From: Gemmataceae bacterium
GTDB taxonomy: Bacteria > Planctomycetota > Planctomycetia > Gemmatales > Gemmataceae
Assembly: GCA_019748295.1 (NCBI GenBank)
Contig: JAIEPT010000063.1
Coordinates: 47,090 to 111,089 of the forward strand
Length of the DNA: 64,000 bases
Reading direction: 5' to 3'
The notes below the pieces were generated by a model. That model did not search any database. It saw only the letters and a list, made by a program, of their open reading frames with translations, and had not been told where the DNA came from. This document shows, one piece after another, positions 9,625 through 18,039 of the stretch (the stretch's first letter is position 1; each line of letters opens with the position of its first letter). A program made the position numbers and the translations under genes.

Positions 9625-10116
9625 ATGGATCGATTATGGGCGCCGTGGCGCATGGCGTACGTATCCGCGCCAAAATCGCCGGGCGAAGCCGACGAGTGCT
9701 TCCTTTGCCGCGGGCTAAGCGAGACGAACGACGCGGAGAACCTCATCGTCGCCCGCGGCGAGCGGACGGTCGTGGTCGTCAATCGCTTTCCGTACAACAA
9801 CGGCCATCTGCTGATCGCGCCGCAATCGCACAAGGCCCAGCTCGGCGAATTAGATGACGCCGAAGTGGCCGAGATCCATCGAATGTTGGTGCGGATGCAG
9901 TCGCTCCTTCAAGAGAAGATGAAGCCCGAAGGCTTCAATGTCGGCGTGAATCTCGGCAAAGCGGCGGGGGCGGGATTGCCGGGGCACTTGCACTACCACA
10001 TCGTCCCACGATGGAACGGCGACACGAACTTCATGCCGGTGCTGGGCGACGCCCGCGTCATCGTGCAATCGCTCGATGCGGTTCGCGAACTGCTCGCCGA
10101 AGCGTATGCTGCTTAG
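9625..10116 (+). CDS. HIT family protein (Ap4A phosphorylase/hydrolase-like)
   Basis: A 163-residue histidine-triad protein. The HIT motif HLHYHIVPRW (His121, His123, His125) and the zinc-knuckle pair CFLC (Cys25, Cys28) are clear, and NRFPYNNGHLLIAP is the conserved core strand. HIT proteins hydrolyse or phosphorolyse dinucleoside polyphosphates and similar nucleotidyl substrates. ATG 9625 follows ACGAGGATCG and gives the normal N-terminus MDRLWAPWRMAYV. Two families of palindromic repeats follow the stop codon. Confidence 0.93.
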   Translation: MDRLWAPWRMAYVSAPKSPGEADECFLCRGLSETNDAENLIVARGERTVVVVNRFPYNNGHLLIAPQSHKAQLGELDDAEVAEIHRMLVRMQSLLQEKMKPEGFNVGVNLGKAAGAGLPGHLHYHIVPRWNGDTNFMPVLGDARVIVQSLDAVRELLAEAYAA

Positions 10117-10120
10117 CTTT

Positions 10121-10220
10121 CTATGTAGCCCTCTCGCTCCGCGAGAGGTAAGCGGATGAATGCCATGCGATTGCCTGGCGCTATGCCGCTTACCTCTCGC
10201 GGAGCGAGAGGGCTACATAG
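10121..10220. repeat. R2 intergenic inverted repeat, copy 1
   Basis: A ~100-bp palindrome. Arms of ~36 bp contain GCCCTCTCGCTCCGCGAGAG followed by GTAAGCGG and are separated by ~28 bp. Near-identical copies lie at 36080-36179 and 41939-42035, always between genes. Each arm contains its own small hairpin (CTCTCGC...GCGAGAG). Confidence 0.9.
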
Positions 10221-10229
10221 AACTACCTG

Positions 10230-10320
10230 CACCAAGCCCCAGGGTAAGCGCAGCGCACCCTGAGGGATCCATCCGCGGGCTGATCCCCAGGGTGCGCTGC
10301 GCTTACCCTGGGGCTTGGTG
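10230..10320. repeat. R1 (REPIN-like) inverted repeat, copy 1
   Basis: Two ~38-bp arms in inverted orientation built on CCAAGCCCCAGGGTAAGCGC and GCGCACCCTGGGGATC, with a ~14-bp spacer. Other copies are at 38022-38111, 50988-51026 (single arm) and 51546-51641; the last two flank the RAYT-like gene. Confidence 0.9.
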
Positions 10321-10408
10321 CACGACGTCAAGATGGTGCACCGCTTACCCTTCACACTCAGTCCCGCTCCTCAAAAGGGAGAGGGGAACAAGACGATCGG
10401 AGCATCCT

Positions 10409-11557
10409 TTGTTTGAGCCCCCTGATTGGTTGGACCGCGAGGAGGAAGTTCTCGCGTCCTATGCGATGAAGACGCGCAATAGTCGGGGACGCAAACATCC
10501 CGAGTCCTCCGAAAGCGCTCGCACGCTGTATCAGCGCGACCGAGATCGCATCGTTCACAGCACCGCGTTTCGCCGGCTCATGTACAAGACGCAGGTGCTC
10601 GTCAACCATGTCGGCGACCATCATCGCACTCGGCTCACCCACACGCTCGAAGTCGCACAGATCAGCCGCACGATCTCCCGGCAACTTGGCCTGAACGAAG
10701 ATTTGACCGAAGCGATCGCCCTCATGCACGACCTCGGCCATCCGCCCTTCGGCCATGCCGGCGAAACCACGTTGGCCGAATGCATGGAGGGGCACGGCGG
10801 TTACGAACACAACCTGCATGGCCTGCGCATCGTCGAGGAACTCGAATATCGCTACCCCGATTTCCCGGGCCTGAACCTTTCCTGGGAAGTGCTCGAAGCA
10901 CAAGCCATGCACAGCAAAAGAACAGACTCGCCGGAAGTCGCGGAGTACCTGAAGGTCGGTCAACCGCTGCTCGAGGCCCAGGTCGTCGATGCCGCCGACA
11001 GCTTGGCCTACGATTCGCATGATGTGGATGACGCACTTTCCGTTGGTCTCATCACGCTCGAAGAATTGAACCAAGTCGCATTCTGGCGGCGGGCCGTCGA
11101 ACGGGTGCAACAAAGGCACCGGAACCTTTCGTCGCTGAACTTTCAGCCGACCGTGGTGCGGGCGCTGATCAACTGGCAAGTCACCGACTTGCTGGAGAAC
11201 ACCCGACAGAACCTCCGCACGCAGAAGATTGCCGTGCTCGATGACGTTCGCCAGGCGCCGCTTCTCGTGGTCCCTGGATCGGAAGTTCTCGAACTCAAGC
11301 GCGAGTTGGAAGAGTTTTTGCGGCGATGCGTCTATCGCGACCACCGCGTCTTGAGAATGGTGCGCAAAGGCCAACGGATGCTGCGGGCGATGTTCGACGA
11401 GTTCATCGGCGACCCCCAGTTGCTTCAGGATCGCTACCAAGAGCGAGCACGCCGAACTTCGCTGCATCGCACGGTTTGCGATTACCTGGCCGGCATGACC
11501 GATCGCTTCGCCCAGGACGAATATTTAAGGCTGTTCCACCCGACAACCCACGCATAA
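10409..11557 (+). CDS. dGTPase-like deoxynucleotide triphosphohydrolase (HD domain)
   Basis: A 382-residue HD-domain enzyme of the dGTP triphosphohydrolase family, which cleaves dNTPs to nucleoside and triphosphate. Metal ligands are visible in RLTHTLEV (His78) and MHDLGHPPFGH (His107-Asp108). The N-terminal RDRDRIVHSTAFRRLMYKTQV is the family signature. I place the start at TTG 10409 because GGAG (10399-10402) sits 6 nt upstream and the protein then begins MFEPPDWLDREEEVL as in relatives. The open frame upstream runs through repeats R2 and R1 and is not coding. It is shorter than enterobacterial Dgt and resembles the broader dGTPase-like subgroup. Confidence 0.92.
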   Translation: MFEPPDWLDREEEVLASYAMKTRNSRGRKHPESSESARTLYQRDRDRIVHSTAFRRLMYKTQVLVNHVGDHHRTRLTHTLEVAQISRTISRQLGLNEDLTEAIALMHDLGHPPFGHAGETTLAECMEGHGGYEHNLHGLRIVEELEYRYPDFPGLNLSWEVLEAQAMHSKRTDSPEVAEYLKVGQPLLEAQVVDAADSLAYDSHDVDDALSVGLITLEELNQVAFWRRAVERVQQRHRNLSSLNFQPTVVRALINWQVTDLLENTRQNLRTQKIAVLDDVRQAPLLVVPGSEVLELKRELEEFLRRCVYRDHRVLRMVRKGQRMLRAMFDEFIGDPQLLQDRYQERARRTSLHRTVCDYLAGMTDRFAQDEYLRLFHPTTHA

Positions 11558-11759
11558 GATACTCCCCAGGTGGAAAGAGAAGAGCAGGCTCAATCGACCT
11601 TCCCTGGAATGCTCCGGAGCCCCTTCGGCCGGAGAAAGGCGCATGACTGCGTCTCCCTCCTCCCTCTGTCGATGGGCTCGCCGTTCCGACTCTTCGCCAC
11701 GATCTCGATTCTCCCTTGCGGTCCAACACGCGGAGGCCCGGCAATTGCCGGCAGCGTCT

Positions 11760-12902
11760 ATGAACGATAGCAATTCGCCGGCCCCAGGTTTCGGCACCGA
11801 CCGAAGCAAGCTGATTCTGCTGATTCTGCGGGCCGTTTTCCTGTTCCTCTCGATCGGCATCGCCAGCAGCATCCTCTTTTTCCTCTTCGATCGCCAGGCT
11901 TACGTCCTCGGCACGATCAGCTTCGTCATCGTCATGGCCATCGCCATTGCGGTGCTCGCCGGCGACGTGATGGCGAAGAACAAGCAAATCACCTCGATTT
12001 CGTCGGTGTTCTTCGGCCTATTAATGGGTTTCCTGCTCGCCTCCCTCTTCTGGCAGGCCTTGCAACCCATCGTCCGCGAATACCTCGGCGTGCAAGCCGT
12101 TTCCTCGACGCGACCCGAACAGATGATTCAGCTGCTGCTTACGATCATCACCTGCTACATCTCGGTGTCGATCCTGTTCCAAACGAAGGAGGATTTTCGG
12201 TTCATTATCCCCTATGTCGAATTTTCCAAGCAGCTCAAGGGAGCCAAGCCGCTGGTTCTGGATACCAGCGTGATTATCGACGGCCGAATTGCCGATATCT
12301 GCGATACGGGAATCATCGACACGAAGCTGATCGTTCCCCGGTTCGTGCTGCAGGAATTGCAGGGGATCGCCGACAGTTCCGACAAGATCAAGCGAAACCG
12401 AGGCCGCCGCGGGTTGGACGTGCTCAAGAAGATGCAGTCCAACACCAAGGTGGAAGTGCAGATGCACGAGGCGAATATCGCCGAGCTTCGCGAGGTGCTT
12501 AAGGTTGACGAACGCCTCGTGGTCCTCGCCAAGGTGCTGAGCGCCCGGGTCGTGACCAACGACTTCAATCTGAACAAGATCGCTCAGATTCAAGGCGTGG
12601 ACGTCATCAACCTCAACGAATTGGCCAACGCCCTCAAGCTGGTGGCGCTGCCCGGCGAAATCCTTTTCGTCAAGATCGTCAAGCAGGGCGATCAGATCGG
12701 CCAGGGGGTCGGCTATCTCGACGACGGGACGATGGTGGTAGTGGAGCAAGGCCGCTCCGCCCTTGGGCAGGAAGTCAACATTACCGTCACGAGCGTCTTG
12801 CAGACCCCTGCGGGACGCATGATTTTCGGCCGCATCGAAGCGCGGCCGTTCGTTTCGACCGCGGTCGCCGCCGGCGCCGCTCCCGCCCAGCCGCCTGCCT
12901 GA
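11760..12902 (+). CDS. PIN/TRAM domain membrane protein (YacL-like)
   Basis: A 380-residue protein with four predicted transmembrane helices (about 18-43, 50-69, 80-101, 121-141), then a PIN nuclease-fold domain starting at PLVLDTSVIIDGR (Asp168) and containing FVLQELQ and VVTNDFNLNK, then a C-terminal TRAM domain (GEILFVKIVKQGDQIGQGVG). This is the architecture of B. subtilis YacL. PIN domains usually cut RNA; the TRAM part would bind it. ATG 11760 begins just before the first helix. The frame is open further 5' with no family similarity. Substrate unknown. Confidence 0.88.
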   Translation: MNDSNSPAPGFGTDRSKLILLILRAVFLFLSIGIASSILFFLFDRQAYVLGTISFVIVMAIAIAVLAGDVMAKNKQITSISSVFFGLLMGFLLASLFWQALQPIVREYLGVQAVSSTRPEQMIQLLLTIITCYISVSILFQTKEDFRFIIPYVEFSKQLKGAKPLVLDTSVIIDGRIADICDTGIIDTKLIVPRFVLQELQGIADSSDKIKRNRGRRGLDVLKKMQSNTKVEVQMHEANIAELREVLKVDERLVVLAKVLSARVVTNDFNLNKIAQIQGVDVINLNELANALKLVALPGEILFVKIVKQGDQIGQGVGYLDDGTMVVVEQGRSALGQEVNITVTSVLQTPAGRMIFGRIEARPFVSTAVAAGAAPAQPPA

Positions 12903-12956
12903 GCCGGCGAGCGGCCGGCATGTCGGCCGCTCGCCTTTTCAGGCAGGAGTTTCGCC

Positions 12957-13676
12957 TTGCGATATCGCTTCCTTATCCTCGCCTCGCTCATCGGCATCGC
13001 CGCCGTCTCGTTTCTCTCCGCCCAACAGCCTCCAGTCGGCAAAGTCAACGACCTGGAAACGGTGGAAAAGCTGCTCGCTGCGCGGAAAGATTATCAGAAG
13101 CAGCTCGAACAGCTTCGCACCACCTACGTCAATGCAGGCGATCTCGAACGCGCGAAGTGGGCGGAAGAAGAGCTTCGTCAATGGCACCGCATTCCGAAGT
13201 ATCCGTTCCGACTTGAACTCGACGTGCCGCCGCCCAGCCTGACCGGAAACGCCAGCGTGCCGGAAGCCACGAAATTGGTCGCCCGCGCCATGCTCTACAA
13301 GGACAAAGGCTTCGGCGCCGATCTGATCGACAACCAGCGCCGGGCCGAAATTCTTCTGCAAGAATTGCTTTCCAAATACCCGCAGAGCGACAAGATATCC
13401 GACGCCGCGTTCCTGCTTGGCGACATCTATGAAGGTCGCATCTACAAGATGCCGCGCCGAGCCGCGATGTATTACGAACGCTGCTTCCAGTGGAACCCGA
13501 AGACGCAATTCGACGCCCGCCTCCGCGCGGCTCGTCTCTACGACCGCACAGTCGGCGATCGGCAACGGGCGCTGGAACTCTACCGCGAAGTGGTCAACAA
13601 CGAGATCGAACCGCGCCGCGTCCAGGAAGCGACCAAACGCATCCAGGAAATGACCGGCGCCTCCGCGATGCGATGA
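12957..13676 (+). CDS. Secreted tetratricopeptide-like helical protein
   Basis: A 239-residue protein with an N-terminal signal peptide (MRYRFLILASLIGIAAVSFLSAQ) and an otherwise helical body. From about residue 110 the sequence has TPR-like units: YKDKGFGADLIDN, ILLQELLSKYPQSDKISDAAFLLGDIYEG and ALELYREVVNN. This suggests a periplasmic scaffold. TTG 12957 is used because GGAG (12946-12949) precedes it at good distance and the signal peptide begins there. It follows the PIN/TRAM gene by 54 bp and may be co-transcribed. Function unknown. Confidence 0.75.
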   Translation: MRYRFLILASLIGIAAVSFLSAQQPPVGKVNDLETVEKLLAARKDYQKQLEQLRTTYVNAGDLERAKWAEEELRQWHRIPKYPFRLELDVPPPSLTGNASVPEATKLVARAMLYKDKGFGADLIDNQRRAEILLQELLSKYPQSDKISDAAFLLGDIYEGRIYKMPRRAAMYYERCFQWNPKTQFDARLRAARLYDRTVGDRQRALELYREVVNNEIEPRRVQEATKRIQEMTGASAMR

Positions 13677-13696
13677 GCGGAATCCGATTGCCGCTT

Positions 13697-13783
13697 GTAG
13701 TAAACCGCTTGTAGTAACCCGCTTCAGCGGGTCATTCGATTTTGGGCGAGATATCGCGACCCGCTGAAGCGGGTCACTACGAG
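13697..13783. repeat. R5 intergenic inverted repeat, copy 1
   Basis: Arms AACCCGCTTCAGCGGGT and ACCCGCTGAAGCGGGT, each itself palindromic, with flanking GTAGT/ACTAC complements. A related copy lies at 32881-32934. Confidence 0.8.
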
Positions 13784-13883
13784 CTTTGGGCGAGCTTTGC
13801 GGTTCGTTCGGAATCGAATTGCGGAGCCCGGCGGTCCCGTTTACAATTCGCCTACCCCCCGATCACCCAAACGCGGAGCGGCG

Positions 13884-15392
13884 ATGCTGCGGATCCTTGG
13901 CTCACCCAAGCGATTGTGCGACGGCTTAACCCGGCGCGACATGCTCCATGCCGGCTCGCTGAGCTTTCTGGGACTTGGCCTTGATTCCTTCCTTCGCGCC
14001 AAGGAAGTTCAAGCCGCCCCCTCCCCCGCCGCGATCAACGCCCACTTCGGCCGCGCGAAATCTTGCATCCTTCTGTTTCTCTACGGCTCGCCCAGCCAGC
14101 TCGAATGGGCGGACATGAAGTACGACGCCCCGGTCGAAATCCGCGGCGAACTCGGCGGCATCCGCTCGTCGTTGCCGGGATGCGACGTGTGCGAACTGTT
14201 TCCCAACATGTCGCGCATCATGGACCGCATGACCGTCGTGCGGTCCATGAGCCATCCGTATCCGCTGCACGGCGTCGCCTACGCCACCACGGGCGTCGAT
14301 GCGATCGATGTGCCGATGGAACTGAACCCGCGTGACGGAAGGCATTGGCCGTACATCGGCTCCGTGGTCGAGTATCTTGATCGCGCCGAAGCCGATCGCC
14401 GGGGCCGTCGTCGCGAACTGCCCGCCAACATCGCTCTCCCCTGGCCCTTCAGCACCCGGCGTCGCGGCGAGGCGCCTCGTGCGGGTCCGTATGCGGCATT
14501 CCTCGGCAACGCCTACAACCCGCTGTGGACCGAATTCCGCGGCGAAGCGACCGTCACGCTTCCCAAGACGCTCAACGGCGAAGTGCTGGAGATCAAGGAA
14601 CCCTACGCCGGCATCAGCCCGGAAAGCCGATTCGTGTTGGCCGAGGGTTCCCGCGTGGAAGGCGATTTGACGCTTGATCGCCTCGATCAACGCCGAACGC
14701 TGCTCCAGCAATTCGACCGCGCCCGCTCCAATGCGGATGCCGCCGGGGCCGAACGCAATTTCGATCGCTACCGGTCGATGGCTTACGATCTCATCGGCTC
14801 CGACAAGATTCATCGCGCGCTCGATCTCGAACGCGAACCGCGCGGATTGCGCGAGCGCTACGGCATGACGGTTTTCGGCCAAGCCTCCCTCGCCGCTCGC
14901 CGTCTGGTGGAAGCCGGCTCGCGTTTCGTCAGCGTCTTCTGGGACGAGTTCGGCCTCGCCGGCTCGGGCTGGGATACCCACTGGGAGCACTATCCCCGCA
15001 TGAAGAACGAACTCTGCCCCGGCCTCGACCGAGCATTGTTCGGCCTGATCTCGGACCTCGATCATCGCGGCATGCTCGATGAGACGCTCGTTCTGGTCCT
15101 CAGCGAGCATGGCCGCACGCCGCGGCTCAACAATGCGAAAGGCGCGGGCCGCGATCACTGGTCGCAAGCCTACACCTGCATGCTCGCCGGCGGCGGCATC
15201 GCACGCGGCAAAGTTGTCGGACGCACGGACAAGCAAGGCGGCACTGTGACCGACCGCCCCGTGTCGCCGAAGGACATTCTCGCCACCGCCTACTGGCTGC
15301 TCGGCATCGACCCCCACACCATGATTCAGGACCGCGCCGGACGCGGCCTTTTCCTCACGCCCGGCAACGTCGCCCACGATCTGCTCGCCTGA
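13884..15392 (+). CDS. DUF1501 family protein, complete
   Basis: A 502-residue DUF1501 protein. The N-terminus carries the twin-arginine-like LTRRDMLHAGSLSFLGLGL, so export is likely. Then come LFLYGSPSQLEWADMK, a central variable region, FGQASLAARRLVEAGSRFVSV, the GWDTHWEH segment, LVLSEHGRTPRL and GRDHWSQAYTCMLAGGG. The fold resembles sulfatases; the substrate is unknown. ATG 13884 follows GCGGAGCGGCG and places the Tat-like motif ~20 residues in. It stands alone here, without the cytochrome-like DUF1549/DUF1553 partner that often accompanies planctomycete DUF1501 genes. Confidence 0.92.
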   Translation: MLRILGSPKRLCDGLTRRDMLHAGSLSFLGLGLDSFLRAKEVQAAPSPAAINAHFGRAKSCILLFLYGSPSQLEWADMKYDAPVEIRGELGGIRSSLPGCDVCELFPNMSRIMDRMTVVRSMSHPYPLHGVAYATTGVDAIDVPMELNPRDGRHWPYIGSVVEYLDRAEADRRGRRRELPANIALPWPFSTRRRGEAPRAGPYAAFLGNAYNPLWTEFRGEATVTLPKTLNGEVLEIKEPYAGISPESRFVLAEGSRVEGDLTLDRLDQRRTLLQQFDRARSNADAAGAERNFDRYRSMAYDLIGSDKIHRALDLEREPRGLRERYGMTVFGQASLAARRLVEAGSRFVSVFWDEFGLAGSGWDTHWEHYPRMKNELCPGLDRALFGLISDLDHRGMLDETLVLVLSEHGRTPRLNNAKGAGRDHWSQAYTCMLAGGGIARGKVVGRTDKQGGTVTDRPVSPKDILATAYWLLGIDPHTMIQDRAGRGLFLTPGNVAHDLLA

Positions 15393-15470
15393 CGCCAACT
15401 CGCATTGCTCAGCGTCTGACGTCCAATACGATGTCGAACGCACTCTGCGTTTCGCTTCCTTGGAGAAGTC

Positions 15471-16589
15471 ATGGACCCTCGCTATCACGTGGGCGGAGCC
15501 GAGAAACTGCTGTCGCCGTCCTTGCTCTTCTTCAAGGATATCATCCACCACAACATCGAGCGGATGATCGCCAGGGCCGGTTCGCCCGATCGCCTACGGC
15601 CCCACGTCAAGACGCACAAGACGCGCGAAATCGTTTGCATGCAGGTGAATGCCGGCATAACGAAACACAAGTGCGCAACGATTGCGGAAGCGGAGATGCT
15701 CGCTCAGGCGGGGGCGTCCGATATCCTCATCGCCTATCCGATGGTCGGGCCCAATATCGAGCGTTTCGCGAAACTTATCCGCATCTACCCCGAATCGAAG
15801 TTCTCGTGCCTCGTCGATCATCCCAAACCGCTCGAGCAGCTTTCGAGCGCGCTGCATTCCGCCGGCCTTTCCGCCGAGGTGCTCGTCGATGTGGATATCG
15901 GCCAGCACCGCACCGGCATTGCAGTTGGGCCGGAGGCCGTGAAGCTCTACGAACAAATCACTCGCTCGCCGGGGCTTCGGCCAGGCGGACTCCATGCCTA
16001 CGACGGGCACAACCATCAGGAGAAACTTGAGGATCGCGAGAACGCGGTCGTGGGCCCGTTCGATGCGGTGCTTGAGATGCGAGTTTCGCTGATGGACCGC
16101 GGAATGCCTGTGCCTCGCGTGGTAGCAGGGGGCACACCGACGTTCCCCGTCTACCACGACATGCATCACGACGGGCTCGAGTTCTCTCCGGGCACTTGCG
16201 TGCTCAACGATCACGGCTACGGCTCGAAATACGCGGATCTCAGCGATTTCACGCCCGCCGCGGTTTTGCTGACGCGCGTCGTGAGCCGGCCCGCCCCGAA
16301 CCGCATCACGCTCGATCTGGGTCACAAGGCCGTCGCCGGCGACCCTCCCGCGGGCCGGCGCGTTCGCATGTTGAACCTCGGCGAATATCGCGAAGCGACT
16401 CACAACGAAGAGCACCTGGTGCTTGAAACGCCGGACCCGGTGAAGGCCGAGCCCGGCGACGTCTTCTACGCGCTGCCGACGCACATCTGCCCGACCTGCG
16501 CGTTGCACAAATTCGCGTATGTCGTCAGCGAGGGTGAGGTTCGCGAGCAGTGGACCATCGCCTCACGCGACCGAGTCATCACGATCTAG
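15471..16589 (+). CDS. D-threonine aldolase / D-serine dehydratase-like PLP enzyme (DSD1 family)
   Basis: A 372-residue fold-III PLP enzyme. The N-terminal alanine-racemase barrel carries the PLP lysine in RPHVKTHKT (Lys47 or nearby). The C-terminal domain ends with LPTHICPTCALHKFAYVV, whose His/Cys pair matches the metal-binding site of D-serine dehydratase and D-threonine aldolase. The reaction is therefore probably breakdown of a D-hydroxy amino acid; which substrate is used cannot be told. TTGGAGAAGTC gives a good ribosome-binding site before ATG 15471. The gene follows the DUF1501 gene by 78 bp. Confidence 0.87.
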   Translation: MDPRYHVGGAEKLLSPSLLFFKDIIHHNIERMIARAGSPDRLRPHVKTHKTREIVCMQVNAGITKHKCATIAEAEMLAQAGASDILIAYPMVGPNIERFAKLIRIYPESKFSCLVDHPKPLEQLSSALHSAGLSAEVLVDVDIGQHRTGIAVGPEAVKLYEQITRSPGLRPGGLHAYDGHNHQEKLEDRENAVVGPFDAVLEMRVSLMDRGMPVPRVVAGGTPTFPVYHDMHHDGLEFSPGTCVLNDHGYGSKYADLSDFTPAAVLLTRVVSRPAPNRITLDLGHKAVAGDPPAGRRVRMLNLGEYREATHNEEHLVLETPDPVKAEPGDVFYALPTHICPTCALHKFAYVVSEGEVREQWTIASRDRVITI

Positions 16590-16643
16590 AGAAGTCCTCA
16601 CGCTCCGCGTGAGGTCAGCGGCGATGTAAGGTCTGACCTGTCT

Positions 16644-16735
16644 TTCGTGGCGACAAGTTTATCTAACTTGTCGGATTCGAAGGCGAAGCCAGACTTTTAA
16701 ACAAATTACAAATTAGATAAACTTGTTTCCGCGGC
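16644..16735. repeat. R4 inverted repeat, copy 1
   Basis: Positions 16644-16674 are identical over 31 bp to 49771-49801, and the complementary right arm (GATAAACTTGTTTCC at about 16715-16732) matches its counterpart near 49843-49858. The element is much more AT-rich than surrounding DNA. Confidence 0.85.
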
Positions 16736-16843
16736 TGACGGGCCTCACATCGACGCTGACCTCACGCGGACAGGGGGAGGTTCGCTGTCTTTTCAGACCC
16801 AGGGCGAACGCGGGAGGGGGGTCTGGACATTTTTTACTAGCCC

Positions 16844-16872
16844 TTGACTTGTGCGAACTGGTTCGTTTACAT
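16844..16872 (+). promoter_or_regulatory. Candidate sigma-70-type promoter for ispE-spoVG
   Basis: TTGACT (16844-16849) and TTACAT (16867-16872) are separated by 17 bp and oriented towards ispE, 124 bp upstream of its start. Assignment is by consensus match and position only. Confidence 0.4.
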
Positions 16873-16995
16873 TTCGCCCGTCGCTTCAAGGCGTTTGCAC
16901 CTGGGCCGTTCGGACGACGTGTTGGCGTGCGGGGCTCCGGCGCTTGAGGCGTTCCTGGGATTGCCGGGGATTCGTTCGCTTCCCTTGCCTTCGTC

Positions 16996-17892
16996 ATGAA
17001 ACTGCTTGACCGCGGAACCTCGTTGACGATTTGGGCGCCGGCCAAAGCGAATCTCTTCCTTGAAATCCTCGGCAAACGCGCGGACGGCTACCACGAACTC
17101 GCGACGCTGATGGTCGCCGTGGCCCTGTTCGACGAACTGTCCTTTGCGGACGACCCTTCGGGCTCGCTGCATCTCGAATGCGATCGGCCGGACCTCTCCA
17201 CCGGGCCTGACAATCTGATCCTGCGTGCTGCCCGTCTGCTCCAGTCTCGCACTGGGCGCACTCGCGGAGCGCGGATTCAGTTGGTCAAGCGCATTCCGAT
17301 GATGGCGGGACTTGCGGGCGGGTCGTCCGATGCGGCGGCGGCGCTGATCGCGCTCGATCGCCTGTGGCAGACGAAGCTTTCGACCGACGAGCTGGCTGCC
17401 ATGTCGGCGGAATTGGGGAGCGATATCCCCTTTTTCTTCCGATTGCCGGCGGCCTGGTGCACGGGGCGAGGCGAGAAGGTGGAGCCGATCCGCCTGGCGC
17501 GAGCCCTGGATCTGGTGCTGCTGCTCCCGAGCTTCGGCCTGGGGACGGCGGCGGTTTACAAGCAGGTTCGCATCCCCCGCGACCCGGAAACGGGAGCGGA
17601 CATTCGCCAGGCCATGGAAGCCGGCGATGTCGAGTTGGTGGGCCGACGGCTGTTCAATCGGCTCGAAGAGGCGGCAACGTCGATCGAGCCGCGGGTTGAC
17701 GAGTATCGCCGGCGGCTGGAGCAAGAAGGGCCCGCGGGGGCCAGGATGTCCGGCAGCGGCAGCAGCCTGTTCGCAGTCTGCCGCGATCAGGACGAAGCGA
17801 GACGCATCGCCCAGGCGATCGAGCCTTGGGCGAAAGAGCAACAAGCGAGGGTGCTGGTGGTCCGAACGGGACATGTGCCCGAAGAGCAATGA
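16996..17892 (+). CDS. ispE: 4-diphosphocytidyl-2-C-methyl-D-erythritol kinase
   Basis: A 298-residue GHMP-family kinase of the MEP isoprenoid pathway, phosphorylating CDP-methylerythritol at the 2-hydroxyl. The N-terminal APAKANLFLEILGKRADGYH (catalytic Lys/Asp region), the ATP loop PMMAGLAGGSSDAAAAL and the C-terminal RMSGSGSSLFAV are diagnostic. ATG 16996 gives the usual N-terminus. spoVG follows ~150 bp downstream. ispE and spoVG are also close neighbours in Firmicutes (with purR and yabJ between them), so this may be an old linkage. Confidence 0.95.
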   Translation: MKLLDRGTSLTIWAPAKANLFLEILGKRADGYHELATLMVAVALFDELSFADDPSGSLHLECDRPDLSTGPDNLILRAARLLQSRTGRTRGARIQLVKRIPMMAGLAGGSSDAAAALIALDRLWQTKLSTDELAAMSAELGSDIPFFFRLPAAWCTGRGEKVEPIRLARALDLVLLLPSFGLGTAAVYKQVRIPRDPETGADIRQAMEAGDVELVGRRLFNRLEEAATSIEPRVDEYRRRLEQEGPAGARMSGSGSSLFAVCRDQDEARRIAQAIEPWAKEQQARVLVVRTGHVPEEQ

Positions 17893-17971
17893 GGAACGAG
17901 GAACCGAGAACCGAGGACGAGGAATGAAGCGTCGGGCCAATGCCCAAGGATTGACGCATTCGTCTCGGGTC

Positions 17972-18003
17972 TAATTTGCAATTTGCAATTTGCAATTTGA
18001 AAT
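17972..18003. repeat. AT-rich short tandem repeat (ATTTGCA units)
   Basis: About four tandem units of the type ATTTGCA lie between ispE and spoVG. The same word and its inverted form recur at 48052-48136 between pth and rplY. They stand out against the GC-rich background. Confidence 0.7.
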
Positions 18004-18039
18004 CTGCTTGGAGTTCTGCCACAGGAAAAGGAGATTGCT

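Larger units (their letters stand above)
16590..16995. other. Intergenic region with repeat R4 and a candidate ispE promoter
   Basis: No gene is seen. Near 16597-16615 is a CCTCACGC...GCGTGAGG palindrome, with a matching CCTCACGCGG further on near 16760. At 16644-16735 is repeat R4, an AT-rich inverted repeat (arms around AAGTTTATCTAACTTGT and AGATAAACTTGTTTCC). A candidate promoter, TTGACT at 16844-16849, 17 bp, TTACAT at 16867-16872, points towards ispE. Confidence 0.5.

Noticed and set aside
10121..10320. Repeats R1 and R2 considered as a CRISPR array
   Set aside because: Only two dissimilar palindromes are present, without regular spacers or cas genes. Copies elsewhere are single and dispersed.
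13926..15551. A 541-codon open frame antisense to the DUF1501 gene
   Set aside because: The + strand frame has complete DUF1501 motifs and a good start. The antisense frame is a high-GC shadow.
17972..18003. ATTTGCA tandem units considered as DnaA boxes or an origin
   Set aside because: The word does not fit the DnaA-box consensus, and no dnaA, dnaN or gidA lies nearby. A similar tract is found at 48 kb.
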